Part shown: one piece after another, positions 26,406 through 36,049 of the stretch | Layout: each line of letters begins with the position of its first letter | How positions within the stretch are numbered: position 1 is the first letter of the stretch | Source: JABDBL01 sp963845445 | GTDB lineage: Bacteria; Cyanobacteriota; Vampirovibrionia; Obscuribacterales; Obscuribacteraceae | DNA length: 64,000 nucleotides | Assembly (NCBI GenBank): GCA_963845445.1 | Contig: CAWJSE010000002.1 | Coordinates: forward strand, 3,348,001-3,412,000 | Direction of reading: 5' to 3' | Program-made: the position numbers and the translations under genes | Notes under the pieces: model-generated | Told to the model about the DNA's origin: nothing | The model's input: only the letters and a program-made list of their open reading frames with translations | Databases searched by the model: none

Positions 26406-26581
26406 GCAGCCGTCAGCTGTTATCAATATTCTTTGCGTTGATGGATAGGCTCGCCTACCCATTGAATACCACCAGCTGCGAATGGTCGAACAGCAAACGT
26501 TGCAGCGTCACTTTCTGTACCTCCTGTTATCATTGATAGCTCTAGCACAGTATACAAGCAGGATGCTATCATGACTTGAAT

Positions 26582-27623
26582 ATGCTAACCTCACTACAAA
26601 AACCAAAACGATTGACTAAAGGCGATAAAATAGCCGTTCTTGCCCCCTCAGGGTGTGGTTCTGCTATCTTCCCACATAGGGTAGAAAGGGGCTCATCTGT
26701 GCTAGAAAACATTGGTTTTGTGGTTGAGCTTTATCCAACATTGAAGAAAAGCTATTACGGCAGTGCGGGTACGGCTAGCGAACGAGCAGCCGATCTTCAT
26801 CGTGCTTTTGAAGATAAATCCGTTACTGTAATCCTGGCGGCTATTGGTGGCATATCACTCAATGAAGTATTGCCCTTACTAAATTACGATCTGATCAAAA
26901 GAAACCCAAAAATATTCTGCGGCTATTCGGATAATACACTTTTGCATTTTGCTCTTGCTAGCCAAGCCAATCTCGTTTCTTTCTACGGTCCGTGCCTAAT
27001 GACTCAGTTCGCCGAATATCCTGCACCTTTGCCTTACACAATTGAAAGCTTTATGAGTACATTAATGGGTGAGCAACCTAAGGCTATATTGAAATCGTCT
27101 CATTGGACAGATGAAATTTTAAATTGGTTTGAAAAGCTTGATCTTACTCGCCCGCGTGCTTTAATTGCCAATACAGATGGGCATCTCTGGCTGCGTGAAG
27201 GTAAATGTCAGGCACCTATTATCGCCGGTTGTCTGCATAGTTTATTGCAATTAAAAGGGACTAAATATTCTCCGGATTACAACAATAAAATTTTAGCTCT
27301 AGATTTTTCGGAGGGCATAGAAAATTTTGCCAAGGGTTTTCCTTTAGGTTATGTCGCCTCACAGTTAGCTGATTTAGCTATGTCCCAAATATTTTCCCAA
27401 ATTAGTGGTCTTGTTTTAGGTAGCGCCATTTGGCTATAGTACCGAAGGAAGAGAAGAGTTTATAGCAATGGTTAAGCGGCAGACGCAAAACTATAATTTT
27501 CCGATCCTCGCCAATGTCAATATAGGACATGCCGATCCTATAATTACACTGCCACTGGGCGTCCAATGTGAGCTGAACTCTCAGCAAAATATTTTTCATT
27601 TATTGGAAGCAGGCGTCTCTTAA
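26582..27623 (+). CDS. S66 peptidase (LD-carboxypeptidase / MccF type), one frameshift
   Basis: Serine peptidase of family S66, which includes murein LD-carboxypeptidases and the microcin C immunity protein MccF. The nucleophile lies in FCGYSDNTLLHFAL. The catalytic Glu is probably in ALDFSEG and the His in VNIGHADP. The intact frame stops at 27439. A -2/+1 shift at about 27420 continues PFGYSTEGREEF to the stop at 27623, restoring a full-length protein of about 345 aa. The start is ATG 26582; TTG 26576 is less likely. It is closely similar to the GC-rich S66 gene at 34925, although the two differ in base composition. Adjacent to trpS on the same strand. Confidence 0.85.
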
Positions 27624-27645
27624 AAGATTTATACTCTGGATACGA

Positions 27646-27694
27646 ATAAAAAAAACAGTGAAAGCGCACAACTTCATATCGTGCGCTTTCACTG
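27646..27694 (-). terminator. Strong Rho-independent terminator of the GC-rich aaRS operon
   Basis: On the minus strand CAGTGAAAGCGCAC-GATATGAAGTT-GTGCGCTTTCACTG is a 14-bp perfect stem, followed by TTTTTTTTATTCG. It ends the minus-strand operon 37768-27740, and on the plus strand it lies behind the S66 gene. Confidence 0.93.
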
Positions 27695-27739
27695 CCCATC
27701 CCCAATAAAGCAGCATGTAATAGAGCTGTTGGAATGGAA

Positions 27740-28174
27740 TCACTCATTCCAGTTGACGATGAGCGCGATATCGTGACCGGTACCATGGTAGCGCTCGATC
27801 ATCCGCCACTGCGCACCGAGAACCTGAGGGCATCCTTCCTTCGTCATCCTGAGAATCGCCAGCGCTTTCTTGCGATGTGACCTCTCGCCTTCGATTGGCC
27901 CTTCGAGTTGAGCTGTGTCGATCTCCTTGATCAACGCAGCCGAGGTCGAAGGCTGGACATGCGAATTTAGGAGGTCGCTGTACCTCAGGATGGCCGTCTC
28001 GGATTCACTACTAGCGGCCGCGACGCGTGTCACCGAAGGGACGCGGTCGAGAATTTCTCGCGACCGGCGTCGAGCGTCCTGCCAAAAAACTTCTGGCGGT
28101 TCGGCTTCCTGCAAATGGAATTCAGCGCGAGCCGTTCGCGTAAGGCGTTTGAGTTCCCCGATGTCGATCTTCAC
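27740..28174 (-). CDS. Hypothetical protein, 144 aa, last gene of the aaRS operon
   Basis: Separate gene from metG. AAGGAG stands 6 bp before GTG 28174, and metG ends at 28248 in another frame. The product is helical and charged (VKIDIGELKRLTRTARAEFH, FWQDARRRSREILDRVPSVT) with an Arg/Lys-rich C-terminal half ending in HDIALIVNWNE. No catalytic motif, and no family recognised. Cotranscription with the synthetase genes is inferred from spacing. Confidence 0.6.
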   Translation of the reverse strand: MKIDIGELKRLTRTARAEFHLQEAEPPEVFWQDARRRSREILDRVPSVTRVAAASSESETAILRYSDLLNSHVQPSTSAALIKEIDTAQLEGPIEGERSHRKKALAILRMTKEGCPQVLGAQWRMIERYHGTGHDIALIVNWNE

Positions 28175-28247
28175 CCTTCGCTCCTTATACCGTGAGTCTG
28201 TTGAAACTGGATCCACGATGAGGTTATCTGTTTGGCAAACCGAGCGC

Positions 28248-29962
28248 CTAGTCTCCCGCCGCTCCACCAAACCGCTCTGTCCAATCAGCGATCTCCACAC
28301 CCTCGACCTTGCGGAAGAGAATAGGAGGCTGGGAGATCTCGTGCCTGGAGGCAAGACCGATAGAATCTCGGCGATTGTACCCTTTGGCCACCCAATAGGG
28401 CCATTCTTTTCGCCGAGCGAGGAGAGGATGGAGATTGCGGTACTTGGAATGATAGGATAAGCGACAAGTGCCATCAATCGGCAAAGGTTGAGACCAATCC
28501 GAATGATAGCCGCCGCTCGGTCTTGGTCCGTCTTGATCACCTTCCATGGAGCAGCGGCGGAGAGATACTCGTTCGCGATCACCCAAATCGCTCGCGTGCC
28601 AGCGGCGATTCGGCGAAATTCCATCCGCTCATGATGTTCTTGAAGTGCCCTAAGCTGTTCATCGAGTTGTGAAAAGAGCGCGGTTTCTGCTTCGTCCAGG
28701 GCACCTCCTGCTGGAACTGTCGATCCAAAGTTGTGCTTGCACAAACTCGTGACTCGATTCACGAAATTTCCAAGCACGTCTGCGAGGTCTTTGTTGACGG
28801 TCGCCTGGAATTGCGACCAGGTGAACGACGAGTCGGAATTCTCCGGTGCGTGGGCAATCAGGTACCAACGCCAGTAGTCCTGCGGCAGCAGTGTAAGCGC
28901 CTGATCCATAAACACACCCCGCTTGCGCGAGGTAGAGAATTTGCCGCCGTACCAGTTGAGCCAGTTGAAGGCTTTCAGGTCATTGACTGTCCTCCAGGGC
29001 TCTTGCGAGCCGAAAAGAGTGACCGGGAAACTGACGGTGTGGAAGGCCACGTTATCCTTGCCCATGAATTGAACATAACGGACATCGGGCTGCTGTCCGT
29101 CCTGCCGCCACCAAAGCCTCCAGTCTCCTCCTGTTGCACGGGCCCATTGTTGCGTGGCGCTGATGTAAGCGATTGGCGCGTCAAACCAGACGTAGAAGAC
29201 CTTGTGCTCGAAGCTAGGACGGACTGCCCCGCCGCGCATGACCGGCACACCCCACACCAGATCACGAGTAATGGCGCGATCTTTAAGCCCCTCATCGAGC
29301 CATTTGTAGGCGATGGAACGTGCCAGTTGTGTCCACGTAGTTTGTGTGTCGATCCAGGACCTGAGTCGGTCCTGCATCGTTGATTGGAGAAGGTACAGGT
29401 GACGGGTTTCCCGAATTTCGAGATTCCTCGAGCCGGAAACGACTGAACGGGGGTTGATCAGATCGACGGGGTCGAGAAGAGATCCGCAGCGATCACACTG
29501 GTCACCCCGAGCAGTATCATATCCGCAGCGCGGACATTCGCCTTCGACGTACCTATCTGGAAGGAAGCGATTGTCGTCGATGGAGTAGATCTGGTGCGCG
29601 GTTCGTTCTTCGATAAGACCATTGTCCTCCAATTGTTCGGCGAAATGCTGCGTCAAGACATGATTCTCCGGGCTAGACGAACGCCCAAAGTAATCGAATG
29701 AGAGGGAGAATCCACTATAGACTTCCCTCTGAATGAGATGTTGCTCGTCACAGTACTCGCGCGGCGTCTGTCCACTTTCGAGCGCAGCGAGCTCCGCGGG
29801 TGTGCCGTGTTCATCAGTAGCGCAGATGAACAAGACATCGTGTCCTTGCATACGCCGGAATCGTGCATGAACATCTGCTGGCAGCATGGAACCAACCAGA
29901 TTGCCGAGATGTTTCACCCCGTTGATGTACGGAAGAGCCGAGGTAATTAGTATCTGTGCCAT
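28248..29962 (-). CDS. metG: Methionyl-tRNA synthetase, one frameshift near the C-terminus
   Basis: Class I synthetase charging tRNA-Met. HIGH-like PYINGVKHLGNLVGSM at the N-terminus, a zinc-binding insert CPRCGYDTARGDQCDRC, the KMSKS-equivalent GGKFSTSRKRGVF, and the anticodon-binding helical domain. The frame leaves the family at about residue 539 (VLPPG). The alternative phase gives EISQPPILFRKVEGVEIADW and a stop at 28248, the usual end of this subgroup without a C-terminal tRNA-binding domain. A single missing base near 28345 explains it. At about 570 aa it is full length. It lies 63 bp downstream of the ProRS-like gene in the same operon. Confidence 0.9.
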
Positions 29963-30025
29963 CGAATGCCCTCCGGTTTGCTGGTGAGTCGGTCCAAGTC
30001 TACGGATCTGACTTGCATTCCATCT

Positions 30026-31183
30026 TCATGGACGGCAGATAGTTTCGATCAGTTGTCCCTCCGAATCTTGCCTTGAGTGCGAACGATCACGATTTGCGAG
30101 ACTGAAAGTTTCACCATCGACCTTAAGTTTCCACGGGGCGCCGATATAATCTGCAAATGCCGCGCGATCGCCAAGCGGAATGTTGTGACGGTCGTCGGTG
30201 ATGACGCGTTGGTTGAACGTTTGCAGCCGGGACGTAATGCGTGTAGCGGCATCGGTGTCCCTCTCGGCCTTGGGAATGATGACGACATCTGCAGGACGCA
30301 CGAGCTCGGGAAGATTGAACCCAAGGGCGTCTCTATTGGTATCGAAGACGACATAGAACAGTCGCTGAACGCCAATCGCGTAGGTTGTCATCTTGATCCT
30401 GCGCTTCTTGTTGAGCCTGTCTTGAAATCGAGCCGAAAGCTTGCCGCTGGGGCAATAGTGGTAGGCCATTGCCATGCTTAGGGCTTTGACTCGTTTGTCT
30501 GGATCAAGCTCTGGAATTGCGAGGCTCTCTCCCTCCTTTGCTTCGTAAAAGAGTTCGAACGCCATGCCCTTGCGCTCGAGGCAGGTTTTCACCTTGATGC
30601 CTAATGTACCAAAGATCTCCGACGTCAGGGTTTCGAAGAGATGAAGTGACGCGGCCACGCCATGGTCATCAGCTTCGATGGTAGTGCCAACGAACGTCTG
30701 AAATTGGCGCGTCTTGAGCATTCCACGCGCATCGCTGACGTTGCGGAACATATCAACGTGATAGCAGAACCTAATTGGCAACTGACGATGTGACAGCAAC
30801 TGCACCGCCAAGAGGTCGTCGATGATAGGTTCAGGTGTGAACAAGAGATGATAGCCGGTCATATCCCCACCCAGAAGCATCATCTTGTCCTTGAAACCCG
30901 GCTCAATCTCTTGTCCTCCGTCGAGGATGGCATCTTGAACGATAGTCGGCATGCTGATTTGGCAGAGTCCACTCCTGACGGCGTGCTGATTGATGACATT
31001 GCGAATGCCCTCAAGCACCATTTGCCCAAGAGGGAGATAAAACGGAACGCTCGGTTCTCGGAAGTAGCAAAAGCATCCCGCTTCAAGCAACCTCGAGGTT
31101 GGCCGCCTTGACCAGTCGTTTGGAATCGCCAGCTTCTCCCGGCAGGGGTGCTTGGGAAGAAATGGCTGCTTGGACAGCTGCAT
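30026..31183 (-). CDS. Prolyl-tRNA synthetase-like class II protein
   Basis: 385 aa from ATG 31183, preceded by GGGAGGGTTGT. Class II features are visible: a motif-1-like helix VLEGIRNVINQHAV, the motif 2 region YHVDMFRNVSDARGMLKTRQFQTF, and the motif 3 region YAIGVQRLFYVVFD. After motif 3 comes an anticodon-binding (HGTP) domain: LVRPADVVIIP, SRLQTFNQRVITDDR, PLGDRAAFADYIGAPWKLKV. It resembles ProRS most, but it is clearly shorter than the usual 470-570 aa and lacks an obvious editing insertion. It could be a genuine compact ProRS, a paralogue with a non-tRNA substrate, or a natural-product synthetase homologue. Operon member between leuS and metG. Confidence 0.65.
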   Translation of the reverse strand: MQLSKQPFLPKHPCREKLAIPNDWSRRPTSRLLEAGCFCYFREPSVPFYLPLGQMVLEGIRNVINQHAVRSGLCQISMPTIVQDAILDGGQEIEPGFKDKMMLLGGDMTGYHLLFTPEPIIDDLLAVQLLSHRQLPIRFCYHVDMFRNVSDARGMLKTRQFQTFVGTTIEADDHGVAASLHLFETLTSEIFGTLGIKVKTCLERKGMAFELFYEAKEGESLAIPELDPDKRVKALSMAMAYHYCPSGKLSARFQDRLNKKRRIKMTTYAIGVQRLFYVVFDTNRDALGFNLPELVRPADVVIIPKAERDTDAATRITSRLQTFNQRVITDDRHNIPLGDRAAFADYIGAPWKLKVDGETFSLANRDRSHSRQDSEGQLIETICRP

Positions 31184-31204
31184 ACAACCCTCCCACAGCG
31201 CAGT

Positions 31205-31241
31205 TAAAGAGGTCGTCGGGCCAGTGGTCCGACCCGACGAC
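31205..31241 (-). terminator. GC-rich hairpin between leuS and the ProRS-like gene
   Basis: On the minus strand GTCGTCGGG-TCGGACCACTGG-CCCGACGAC is a 9-bp perfect stem with a T-containing tail (CTCTTT). It lies in the 122-bp leader of the ProRS-like gene, so it may be an intra-operon attenuator. No T-box sequence recognised. Confidence 0.5.
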
Positions 31242-31305
31242 GCTTCTGGAAAGATGGTGCGGTCAATCACCGCTACCATCCCGCTTTTGACAATGAGCTT
31301 GGGCT

Positions 31306-33927
31306 TTACTTCACCACGACGTTGACGAGCTTCTTGGGCACAACGATTACCCTCAGCACCTGCTTGCCCTCGAGAGATTCTCCGACAGGGACACTGCCGA
31401 GCGCCAGGTTTTTGAGGGCATCGTCGTCGCAATCAGCCGGAGCCTGAATGCGGTCACGGATCTTGCCGTTGACCTGGACGACGATCGTGATCTCTTCCTC
31501 AGCGCACGTAGCCGGATCGAAGTCAGGCCAGGCGTTTTGATAGAGACAACTGTTATAGCCCAGACGCGACCACAGTTCGTCCGCGAGATGTGGGACAAAC
31601 GGTGAAGTGACGGGCACGAGCTTGGCCAGGACTTCCGAAATGACTACTCCGTTGCCCTCGCCGTTTACCAGCGCTTCCGGCTGGCAATAGGCGTACAGTT
31701 GGTTCGTCAATTCCATCAACGCCGCGACTGCGGTATTGAACTGAAAGTTCTCGAGGTCCTCTGCGATCTTGCGGATTGTCTGGTGGAGCTTGCGCCGCAC
31801 CTTCCTTTCGGTGGTGGTGAGATTGGCCGGGTCGAGCCGTTCCTGCCAGGTGGAATTGAACCTTGGGATGGCGGCGACAGTCCATCGCCAGAGCCGATTG
31901 ATGAAGCGTGAAGCTCCAACCAGTCCTTGCTCGGACCACTGGACGTTGTCTTCGAACGGAGCGACAAACATCACGTAGAGGCGGACGCTGTCAGCACCGT
32001 TGTTCGAGATGACCTCGTCCGGTTTGATGCCGTTGCCCTTGGACTTGGACATCTTAGCCCAGCGCCAGATGACGTCTTTCTCGTCCATCTGTGCCAGTTC
32101 ATCCGGCTTGACGATAATCCAGTCGATAACCTGCTCGTCGTCATCCCCCGGATTCAGTTCGTGAGGGCGCGGTCGCCGGCCAGGAGTCCAGGCCAGCATC
32201 GTGCCCTGATTGCGCAGAGCGCGAAACGGCTCGGTGAAGCCGATCAGCTCGGCGTCGTACATGACCTTGGTCCAGAACCGTGCGTACAACAGATGCATAA
32301 CGGCATGTTCTGTACCACCAGTATAGAGATCCACCGGCAGCCAGTGGTCCAGCTTCACACGCGACGCGAATGCCGTCCGATTGTTCGGATCGGCGTAGCG
32401 CAGGAAATACCAGGAAGAGCAGGCGAAACCGCCCATGGTGTCGGTCTCTCGTCGAGCATCATCTCCGCAAGTGGGGCATTTGGTATTGACGAACTCCGCA
32501 ATCGTGGCCAGCGGAGACTCGCCCGTGCCCGAGGGCTGGAAGTGCTCCACTTCCGGGAGCAGGACAGGAAGTTGATTTTCCGGCACCGGCACTTCGCCGC
32601 ATTGCGGGCAGTGCACGATGGGAATAGGCGCGCCCCAGTACCGCTGGCGACTAATCAGCCAGTCGCGCAACTTGTACGTGGTGCGACGCTGACCGAGACT
32701 TGACGCCTCCAGCCAGTCGATGAAGCGGCCGATGGTCTCCGAATTGTTGGGAAGTCCGTTGAATTCTCCAGAGTTAACAGTTATACCCTCATCTGGCAAC
32801 GCTTGGGTCATCTCGTCAGCTGAAGTTGGACCGCCCTCTGTGTGATAGACCAAACGGATCGGCAGATCGTACTTCCTGGCGAACTCGAAGTCTCGTTGAT
32901 CATGTGCCGGAACGGCCATCACCGCTCCGGTACCGTAGCTGGCGAGCACGTAGTCCGCGAGCCAGATGGGCACTCGCTCGCCGTTGACAGGGTTGACTGC
33001 ATAGGCTCCGGTGAAGACGCCCGTGAACGTCCTCTCCGTGCTTTGGCGCTGGATCTCCGTGGTGCGAAGCGCTTGTTGGACGTACTGTAAAACTGCCGCT
33101 CGCTGGTCCTCAGTTGTGATCTTCTCCACCAACGCATGTTCGGGTGCGATGCACATGAACGTGACACCGTAAATGGTGTCGGCACGGGTGGTGAAGACGT
33201 TGAGGATGTCGTCGGTGCCGTCAACGCTGAATAAGATCTGCGCGCCGTCGCTGCGCCCGATCCACTCGCGCTGCATCTGTTTGATACCGTCTGGCCATTC
33301 GAGCCCGTCGAGGTCGGCGGCCAGCCGATCGGCGTAGTCAGTAATCTTGAAGTACCATTGCGGCATCATGCGCTTCTCGATGAGAGTATCGCACCGCCAG
33401 CAACGGCTCTCATGTACCTCCTCGTTGGCGAGTCCCGTCTTGCACGACGGGCACCAATTGATGGCTGCGTTTGCGCGGTACGCCAAACCACGATGGAAGA
33501 GCAGCAGGAAGAACCACTGCGTCCAGTGGTAATATCCCGGATCGGCCGTGTTAATCTCTCGCGTCCAGTCGTAGCTGAGTCCCAGGCGTTTCATGGTTCG
33601 GCGGAAGCTGTCAGCATAGTCCTGAACCATCGGGCCGGGAGTGCGTCCGCGTTTGATTGCCTCGTTCTCTGCCGGTTGCCCGAAGGCATCCCAACCGGTC
33701 GAATAGAGGACGTTGAAGCCGCGCATTGCCCTGTATCGGCAGAAGGCGTCGGTGGGCACGTAGTTCTTCACGTGTCCGCCGTGAAGGCCAGCGCCGGATG
33801 GATAGGGAAACATCTCCATGACGAAGAACTTGGGCCTGTCAGTCCTGTCCTGAGCTAGGTGAGTTCCGTCTGCCTCCCAACGGGCTTGCCACTTGGGCTC
33901 AATTGCGCGGAAGTCGTATTCTTCCAT
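31306..33927 (-). CDS. leuS: Leucyl-tRNA synthetase
   Basis: Class I synthetase charging tRNA-Leu. Full length at 873 aa. HIGH-equivalent FPYPSGAGLHGGHVKNY, the CP1 editing domain with FTGVFTGAYAVNPVNGE and GTGAVMAVPAHDQRDFEFA, zinc-like Cys pairs (CPSCKTG, CWRCD; CPQCGEVPVP), the KMSKS motif WAKMSKSKGNGIKP, and a C-terminal domain VQVNGKIRDRIQAPADCDDDAL. The start ATG is preceded by CCGAGGAGATT. Longest gene of the GC-rich operon. It may be a second copy next to a host leuS elsewhere, which cannot be seen here. Confidence 0.95.
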   Translation of the reverse strand: MEEYDFRAIEPKWQARWEADGTHLAQDRTDRPKFFVMEMFPYPSGAGLHGGHVKNYVPTDAFCRYRAMRGFNVLYSTGWDAFGQPAENEAIKRGRTPGPMVQDYADSFRRTMKRLGLSYDWTREINTADPGYYHWTQWFFLLLFHRGLAYRANAAINWCPSCKTGLANEEVHESRCWRCDTLIEKRMMPQWYFKITDYADRLAADLDGLEWPDGIKQMQREWIGRSDGAQILFSVDGTDDILNVFTTRADTIYGVTFMCIAPEHALVEKITTEDQRAAVLQYVQQALRTTEIQRQSTERTFTGVFTGAYAVNPVNGERVPIWLADYVLASYGTGAVMAVPAHDQRDFEFARKYDLPIRLVYHTEGGPTSADEMTQALPDEGITVNSGEFNGLPNNSETIGRFIDWLEASSLGQRRTTYKLRDWLISRQRYWGAPIPIVHCPQCGEVPVPENQLPVLLPEVEHFQPSGTGESPLATIAEFVNTKCPTCGDDARRETDTMGGFACSSWYFLRYADPNNRTAFASRVKLDHWLPVDLYTGGTEHAVMHLLYARFWTKVMYDAELIGFTEPFRALRNQGTMLAWTPGRRPRPHELNPGDDDEQVIDWIIVKPDELAQMDEKDVIWRWAKMSKSKGNGIKPDEVISNNGADSVRLYVMFVAPFEDNVQWSEQGLVGASRFINRLWRWTVAAIPRFNSTWQERLDPANLTTTERKVRRKLHQTIRKIAEDLENFQFNTAVAALMELTNQLYAYCQPEALVNGEGNGVVISEVLAKLVPVTSPFVPHLADELWSRLGYNSCLYQNAWPDFDPATCAEEEITIVVQVNGKIRDRIQAPADCDDDALKNLALGSVPVGESLEGKQVLRVIVVPKKLVNVVVK

Positions 33928-34022
33928 AATCTCCTCGGTGTGTAAGGTGGTTTTGAACCACGACGATTTTAATCACTACCTTGATCAACCAGCGCTATCT
34001 TAGCGCCGTTGTGCTCCAAATC

Positions 34023-34889
34023 TCAAGGCTCGACGTACTCCGACTGTTCACATTTGATTGCAGTGAACAGCTCTTCATCCATTGGGTTGTCCTCCTTCCT
34101 CAGCAGGATGATGGTGAATCCCATTTGAGCCAGGTTATCTCGGAAGATGTGCATGTATTCGCGGTAGCGGCGAGCCAGTATCCCGCGCGAGGACCCATCG
34201 AGATCGTTCAGATGCGCAGACGCCAGGATCTTGTCCGTAAAGTCATCGATCCGCGCGCTCGAGATGTCATCGAACTGGTAGTCTTCAACAAGAAACGGTT
34301 CGAGCCCATCCGAGACAAAGAACTTGAGCCAGTAGTTGCGGTAGTGAGGAGTGATCTGGACCTGGATGGCGTCGCTCACCCGACGCACGAGATCGGTCGG
34401 TGGCTCCTTCATGTAATACATGGGGACGGCGGCCAGGTATTTGCCCCGCTTGAGGACACGACGGTATTCGCGCAACGCCTTTTCGCGATGGCTGACGAGC
34501 GAGGTCACGTTGCCGCAGAAGACCAGATCGAAGGAGTCATCCGGCAACCGAAGGGCAGTGGCATCCGCTTGTTGAAAGCTGGCCAACTCGGTGACTTGGA
34601 AACGCTCCGCGCGAGCACGTGCCTCGTCGAGCGACATGGGGTTGATGTCGATTCCAGAGACGTGGGCACCGGTCATTCGCGCCAACTCGATGGCAGTGAA
34701 ACCGGTGCTCGTGCCGATCTCGAGAACAGAGTGTCCGGGTCGAAGGAAGGTTGCCTGTGCAACTCGTCTCAGGGTCGCGATACCGCCCGGAGGACGATTC
34801 GTCTCCTTTGTGAGTCCGATGAGCTGATTGTAACTCATCTTGCTGATGTCGTCGGCAGTGATGGCTCCGACGGTACGAGCGATGGTCAT
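34023..34889 (-). CDS. Class I SAM-dependent methyltransferase
   Basis: About 288 aa from ATG 34889 (MTIARTVGAITADD), chosen because GGAGCCCCTAC precedes it; the upstream extension lacks a site. The Rossmann core is visible: the SAM loop VLEIGTSTGFTAIELARMTG, acidic GIDINPMSLDEA, then DLVFCGNVTSLVSHREKALRE and a RVLKRGKYLAAVP strand. The N-terminal helices and the glycine loop also resemble protein-isoaspartate methyltransferase-like enzymes. Substrate unknown. It sits between the S66 peptidase and leuS with short gaps, in the position of a tailoring enzyme in a biosynthetic or immunity operon. Confidence 0.8.
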   Translation of the reverse strand: MTIARTVGAITADDISKMSYNQLIGLTKETNRPPGGIATLRRVAQATFLRPGHSVLEIGTSTGFTAIELARMTGAHVSGIDINPMSLDEARARAERFQVTELASFQQADATALRLPDDSFDLVFCGNVTSLVSHREKALREYRRVLKRGKYLAAVPMYYMKEPPTDLVRRVSDAIQVQITPHYRNYWLKFFVSDGLEPFLVEDYQFDDISSARIDDFTDKILASAHLNDLDGSSRGILARRYREYMHIFRDNLAQMGFTIILLRKEDNPMDEELFTAIKCEQSEYVEP

Positions 34890-34924
34890 GTAGGGGCTCC
34901 GTGTTCGTAGATGTTGGTGACGGC

Positions 34925-35965
34925 TCACTTGACGCCGCATTCGAGAATGCGGAAGATGTTATTCTGAGAACTGAGTTCAGAATTAACGTTCATCGGCAAA
35001 GTGATAACGGGATCAGCATGGCCGATGTTGACGTTCGCGAGAATCGGAAAGTGGTAGCCTCCGGTCTGCCTAACGATGGCATCGAGGAATTGTTGATTAT
35101 CTGAAAGCGAGTAAGCGGGTGGCCTTCCGACCACCATTCCCCGGATTCTTGAGAAAACGCCTGCCAGTCGAAGGTCGCCTAATCTTTGCGCGACATTGCT
35201 GATAAGAGGTCCACGATCGACATGATCCTGACTGGGCTCCACGTCGAGAAACAGAATGCTATCGTCGTAGTCTGTATCGAAGGCTGTGCCTTTCACTTGC
35301 AGGAGAGAGTAAAGGCATCCTCCAGTGATCCGACCCCCGGCGCTTCCTTCGCGGAGCCAGAGATGACCATCTACGTTGGCGTTCTGGACGCGCGCTCTTG
35401 TGAGATCCTTTTTCGTCCCCCAGTCGAGAAATTCATTGGTCCAAGAGCCCGACGGTTGAATTATCATTTCTTCTCGCTCTCCGCTGAGCGTGGAGATGAA
35501 GCTGTCGAGAGTGTACTGCCAGGGTGCGGGATACTCAGCGAACTGTGTCATCAGGCATGGTCCGTAGAACGAGACGAGTCTCGCCTTGACCCACAGCGCC
35601 GAATGGAGCAGTGTATTGTCTGAGTATCCGCAGAAAATTTTCGGGTTGCGCTTGATCAACTCATAGTCGATCAGCGGCAGGACTTCGTTGAGTGTAAGTC
35701 CGCCAATGGCCGCCAAAATTGCGCGCACATGATTGTCGCGAAAGGCGTCGTGAAGATCGCCTGCCCTTTCTTCCGGTGTACCTCCGCTTCCGTGGTAGTC
35801 CTTGTATATGCTTGGATAGACAACCACAGAAAATCCCATTGATTGAAGCGCTTGCACGCCTCGCTCCACTCGATGTGGAAAGAAGGCAGCGGCTCCACTC
35901 GATAGGGAAATGATAGCGATGGTGTCGCCGGCTTGTAATCTGTGTGATTTGAGCATCTCGCTCAT
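34925..35965 (-). CDS. S66 peptidase (MccF / LD-carboxypeptidase type), GC-rich copy
   Basis: 346 aa, full length. The nucleophile Ser is in FCGYSDNTLLHSAL, the probable catalytic Glu in ILFLDVEPSQ, and the His in NVNIGHADPVIT. Many segments (HRVERG, LLNEVLPL-like TLNEVLPLIDYELIKRNPKI, SFYGPCLMTQFAEYPAP) are shared with the AT-rich S66 gene at 26582, so they are clear paralogues or xenologues. S66 members either trim peptidoglycan peptides or, as MccF, hydrolyse peptidyl-aminoacyl-nucleotide toxins. The company of several synthetase genes favours the latter as a hypothesis. No signal peptide, so cytoplasmic, which fits MccF as well as LdcA. Confidence 0.9.
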   Translation of the reverse strand: MSEMLKSHRLQAGDTIAIISLSSGAAAFFPHRVERGVQALQSMGFSVVVYPSIYKDYHGSGGTPEERAGDLHDAFRDNHVRAILAAIGGLTLNEVLPLIDYELIKRNPKIFCGYSDNTLLHSALWVKARLVSFYGPCLMTQFAEYPAPWQYTLDSFISTLSGEREEMIIQPSGSWTNEFLDWGTKKDLTRARVQNANVDGHLWLREGSAGGRITGGCLYSLLQVKGTAFDTDYDDSILFLDVEPSQDHVDRGPLISNVAQRLGDLRLAGVFSRIRGMVVGRPPAYSLSDNQQFLDAIVRQTGGYHFPILANVNIGHADPVITLPMNVNSELSSQNNIFRILECGVK

Positions 35966-36049
35966 TACTCCTATGAGTTAAGGCCTGGTTACCCTCTTGT
36001 TCTAGCGAAAGGACACCGAGCCAGTCGCGATGTCTCCCGTGAGGACTCT

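Noticed and set aside
28174..28255. 740-aa MetRS with a novel C-terminal domain
   Set aside because: The extra C-terminus is a frameshift artefact: the family ending lies in the next frame, and a separate gene with its own ribosome site begins at 28174.
28733..29383. 216-aa plus-strand frame opposite metG, and similar frames opposite leuS and the methyltransferase
   Set aside because: Shadow frames of GC-rich genes; no ribosome sites and no recognisable motifs.
31205..31241. T-box riboswitch before the ProRS-like gene
   Set aside because: The hairpin is there, but the conserved T-box sequence and specifier stem are not recognisable.
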